DNA from: Psychrobacter ciconiae
GTDB taxonomy: Bacteria > Pseudomonadota > Gammaproteobacteria > Pseudomonadales > Moraxellaceae
Assembly: GCF_904846055.1 (NCBI RefSeq)
Contig: NZ_CAJGYV010000001.1
Coordinates: 744,001 to 808,000 of the forward strand
Reading direction: 5' to 3'
Length of the DNA: 64,000 nucleotides
How positions within the stretch are numbered: the first letter of the stretch is position 1; each line of letters opens with the position of its first letter. Below, one piece after another: positions 62,694-64,000 of this stretch. Below the pieces are notes generated by a model, which saw only the letters and a program-made list of their open reading frames with translations, made no database searches and was not told the origin of the DNA. The translations under genes and the position numbers were made by a program.

Positions 62694-64000
62694 ATGGCGA
62701 TTGGCTTATTTATTTTAGCCGTAATCATTGAATTGGCAATGGTTTTAGCCCTATTTTTAATGTCATTTTCACGGGTGACAGGCAGTATTTTTGCGCTGAT
62801 AACTGTGGTCGTTTGCGCTTTTATTAGCCCGTGGTCGCTGATTTTGGGGCTGCCGATTGCACTGCTATGCTTGGTGCTTTTGATCTCTCCACTTCGCCAA
62901 AGCCTGATTACCAAGCGCGTTTACAAAGTTTTGGCAGGGGCGATGCCAAGTATGAGCGACACTGAGCGCGAGGCTTTGGACGCTGGCACCAGTTGGTGGG
63001 AAAAAGAGCTGTTTATGGGCGCGCCCAATTGGAGTGCTTTTGCCAATTATCCTTATCCCAAGCTGTCGGCAGATGAGCAAAGCTTTTTGGACAATGAGGT
63101 TGAGGCGCTGTGCTCGATGCTTGATGAGTGGCAGATTCAGCACGAATTTAAAGGCTTGCCAGATGAGATTTGGCAATTTATTAAAGATAATGGCTTTTTA
63201 GGATTAATTATTCCCAAAAAATTTGGCGGTCTTGAATTTTCCTCTTACGCCCAAAGTCGGGTGATGAGTAAAATTGCCTCGCGCTCGCCCACGGCTGCGG
63301 TCAGCTGTATGGTGCCAAACTCCTTAGGACCTGGCGAGCTGCTTATGCACTACGGCACGGACGTGCAAAAACGGCGCTGGCTGCCGGGGCTTGCTAAGGG
63401 TGAGGAGATTCCGTGCTTTGGGCTTACTGGTCCTGAAGCGGGGTCGGATGCCGGCGCGATTCCGGACACCGGCGTGGTTTGCTACGGCAACTTTGAGGGT
63501 CGGCAAGTCTTGGGACTTAACATGAATTTTTCCAAGCGCTGGATTACCTTAGCGCCGATTGCCACCGTCGTTGGGCTTGCCTTTAAAATGTATGACCCAG
63601 AGGGGCTTTTGGGTGACCCTGAAAAAACCGATTATGGCATCACCTGTGCTTTGATTCCGGCAACTCATGAGGGCGTTATTATAGGACCTCGCCACAACCC
63701 TAGCGGCTCACCATTTATGAATGGTACAGTTGATGGCAGGGATGTGTTTATTCCGCTTGATTATATCATCGGCGGGGTTGAGAACGCCGGTCGCGGCTGG
63801 CGCATGCTGATGGAATGCTTAGGCGTTGGTCGCGGAATTTCTTTGCCTGCGCTATCAACTGCGGCAAGCGAGATGAGCTATCTTAATGTTGGCGCTTTTG
63901 CCAAAATCCGCGAGCAGTTTAAAATTTCGGTCGGCAAGTTTGAAGGCGTTCAAGAAGTCACCAGTCAAATGGCAAGCCAAACTTATATGTTAGAGGCTTT
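62694..64000 (+). CDS. fadE: Acyl-CoA dehydrogenase, FadE type (partial, 3' end outside window)
   Basis: 435 codons are visible of a family of about 800. The N terminus has two hydrophobic segments (LAMVLALFLMSF and LPIALLCLVLLISP), as in membrane-associated FadE. It is followed by GLIIPKKFGGLEFSSYAQS, CFGLTGPEAGSDAG, FSKRWITLAPIATVVGLAF and GRGWRMLMECLGVGRGISLP, the flavin and substrate-binding signatures of the large acyl-CoA dehydrogenases. It performs the first step of beta-oxidation. The ATG follows GGAGGCCGTC, an excellent ribosome-binding site. Confidence 0.95.
   Translation, partial: MAIGLFILAVIIELAMVLALFLMSFSRVTGSIFALITVVVCAFISPWSLILGLPIALLCLVLLISPLRQSLITKRVYKVLAGAMPSMSDTEREALDAGTSWWEKELFMGAPNWSAFANYPYPKLSADEQSFLDNEVEALCSMLDEWQIQHEFKGLPDEIWQFIKDNGFLGLIIPKKFGGLEFSSYAQSRVMSKIASRSPTAAVSCMVPNSLGPGELLMHYGTDVQKRRWLPGLAKGEEIPCFGLTGPEAGSDAGAIPDTGVVCYGNFEGRQVLGLNMNFSKRWITLAPIATVVGLAFKMYDPEGLLGDPEKTDYGITCALIPATHEGVIIGPRHNPSGSPFMNGTVDGRDVFIPLDYIIGGVENAGRGWRMLMECLGVGRGISLPALSTAASEMSYLNVGAFAKIREQFKISVGKFEGVQEVTSQMASQTYMLEA

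Overview
The window reads as a chromosomal segment of a Moraxellaceae gammaproteobacterium, most likely Psychrobacter or a close relative (inference). The reasons are moderate G+C with AT-rich gaps, the complete pilGHIJK-chpABC twitching cluster, an imelysin iron cluster, and AhpC/AhpF/OxyR and BolA/SirB2 proteins of gammaproteobacterial type. I see no prophage, insertion sequence, integrase, CRISPR array or rRNA. The window begins inside glyQ and ends inside an acyl-CoA dehydrogenase gene (fadE-like).

Region by region. 0-5.5 kb: glyQ (partial), a PspC-domain protein, a nicotinamide riboside salvage pair (nadR-like, pnuC), a short-chain dehydrogenase and a DUF421 membrane protein. 5.6-10.6 kb: gamma-glutamyltransferase, an AT-rich orphan gene, tRNA-Gly(GCC) with a clear promoter, an M48 lipoprotein protease, BolA, SirB2 and a small lipoprotein. 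10.6-15.8 kb: a sulfur/persulfide region with trxC, an ETHE1-like persulfide dioxygenase, a divergent BigR/SqrR-type regulator, a SulP transporter and two tandem DUF442 sulfurtransferases. 15.9-21.1 kb: a peroxide region with ahpF, ydcH, a stress-type dehydrogenase, and divergent ahpC and oxyR. 21.1-27.6 kb: a leftward operon of imelysin, di-heme oxidoreductase, second imelysin, DUF1513 and DUF45 peptidase genes behind a Fur-like box. 27.8-33.8 kb: an OmpA-family lipoprotein, a PlsC-type acyltransferase, an unrecognised membrane protein, minCDE and a cytochrome b561. 33.9-46.3 kb: the leftward pil-chp chemosensory operon, dominated by a 2275-residue ChpA. 46.8-51.1 kb: a lone membrane-fusion lipoprotein and a two-component system. 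51.2-53.9 kb: metNIQ. 54.0-57.2 kb: ccmABCDE (leftward). 57.3-64 kb: an unknown protein, a YbjN-domain protein, a histone deacetylase-like hydrolase, coaBC, radC and fadE.

How the genes work together: the 10.6-21.1 kb stretch looks like a thiol, sulfide and peroxide defence neighbourhood with two dedicated sensors (BigR-like and OxyR). The iron operon probably feeds the same redox economy, together with the cytochrome c maturation genes. The pil-chp operon controls type IV pili. Most transcription units end in hairpins whose stems include an A-tract and a T-tract, so one terminator can serve convergent genes.

The points most worth following up are: the split BigR/PDO/DUF442/SulP locus; a sensor kinase with an insertion of roughly 150 residues inside its ATPase domain; a CoaBC with a His/Asp-rich metal-binding-like loop; a PilJ receptor with no periplasmic sensor domain; and an octamer, CCGGAACG, that I find ten times on the + strand and never on the - strand.
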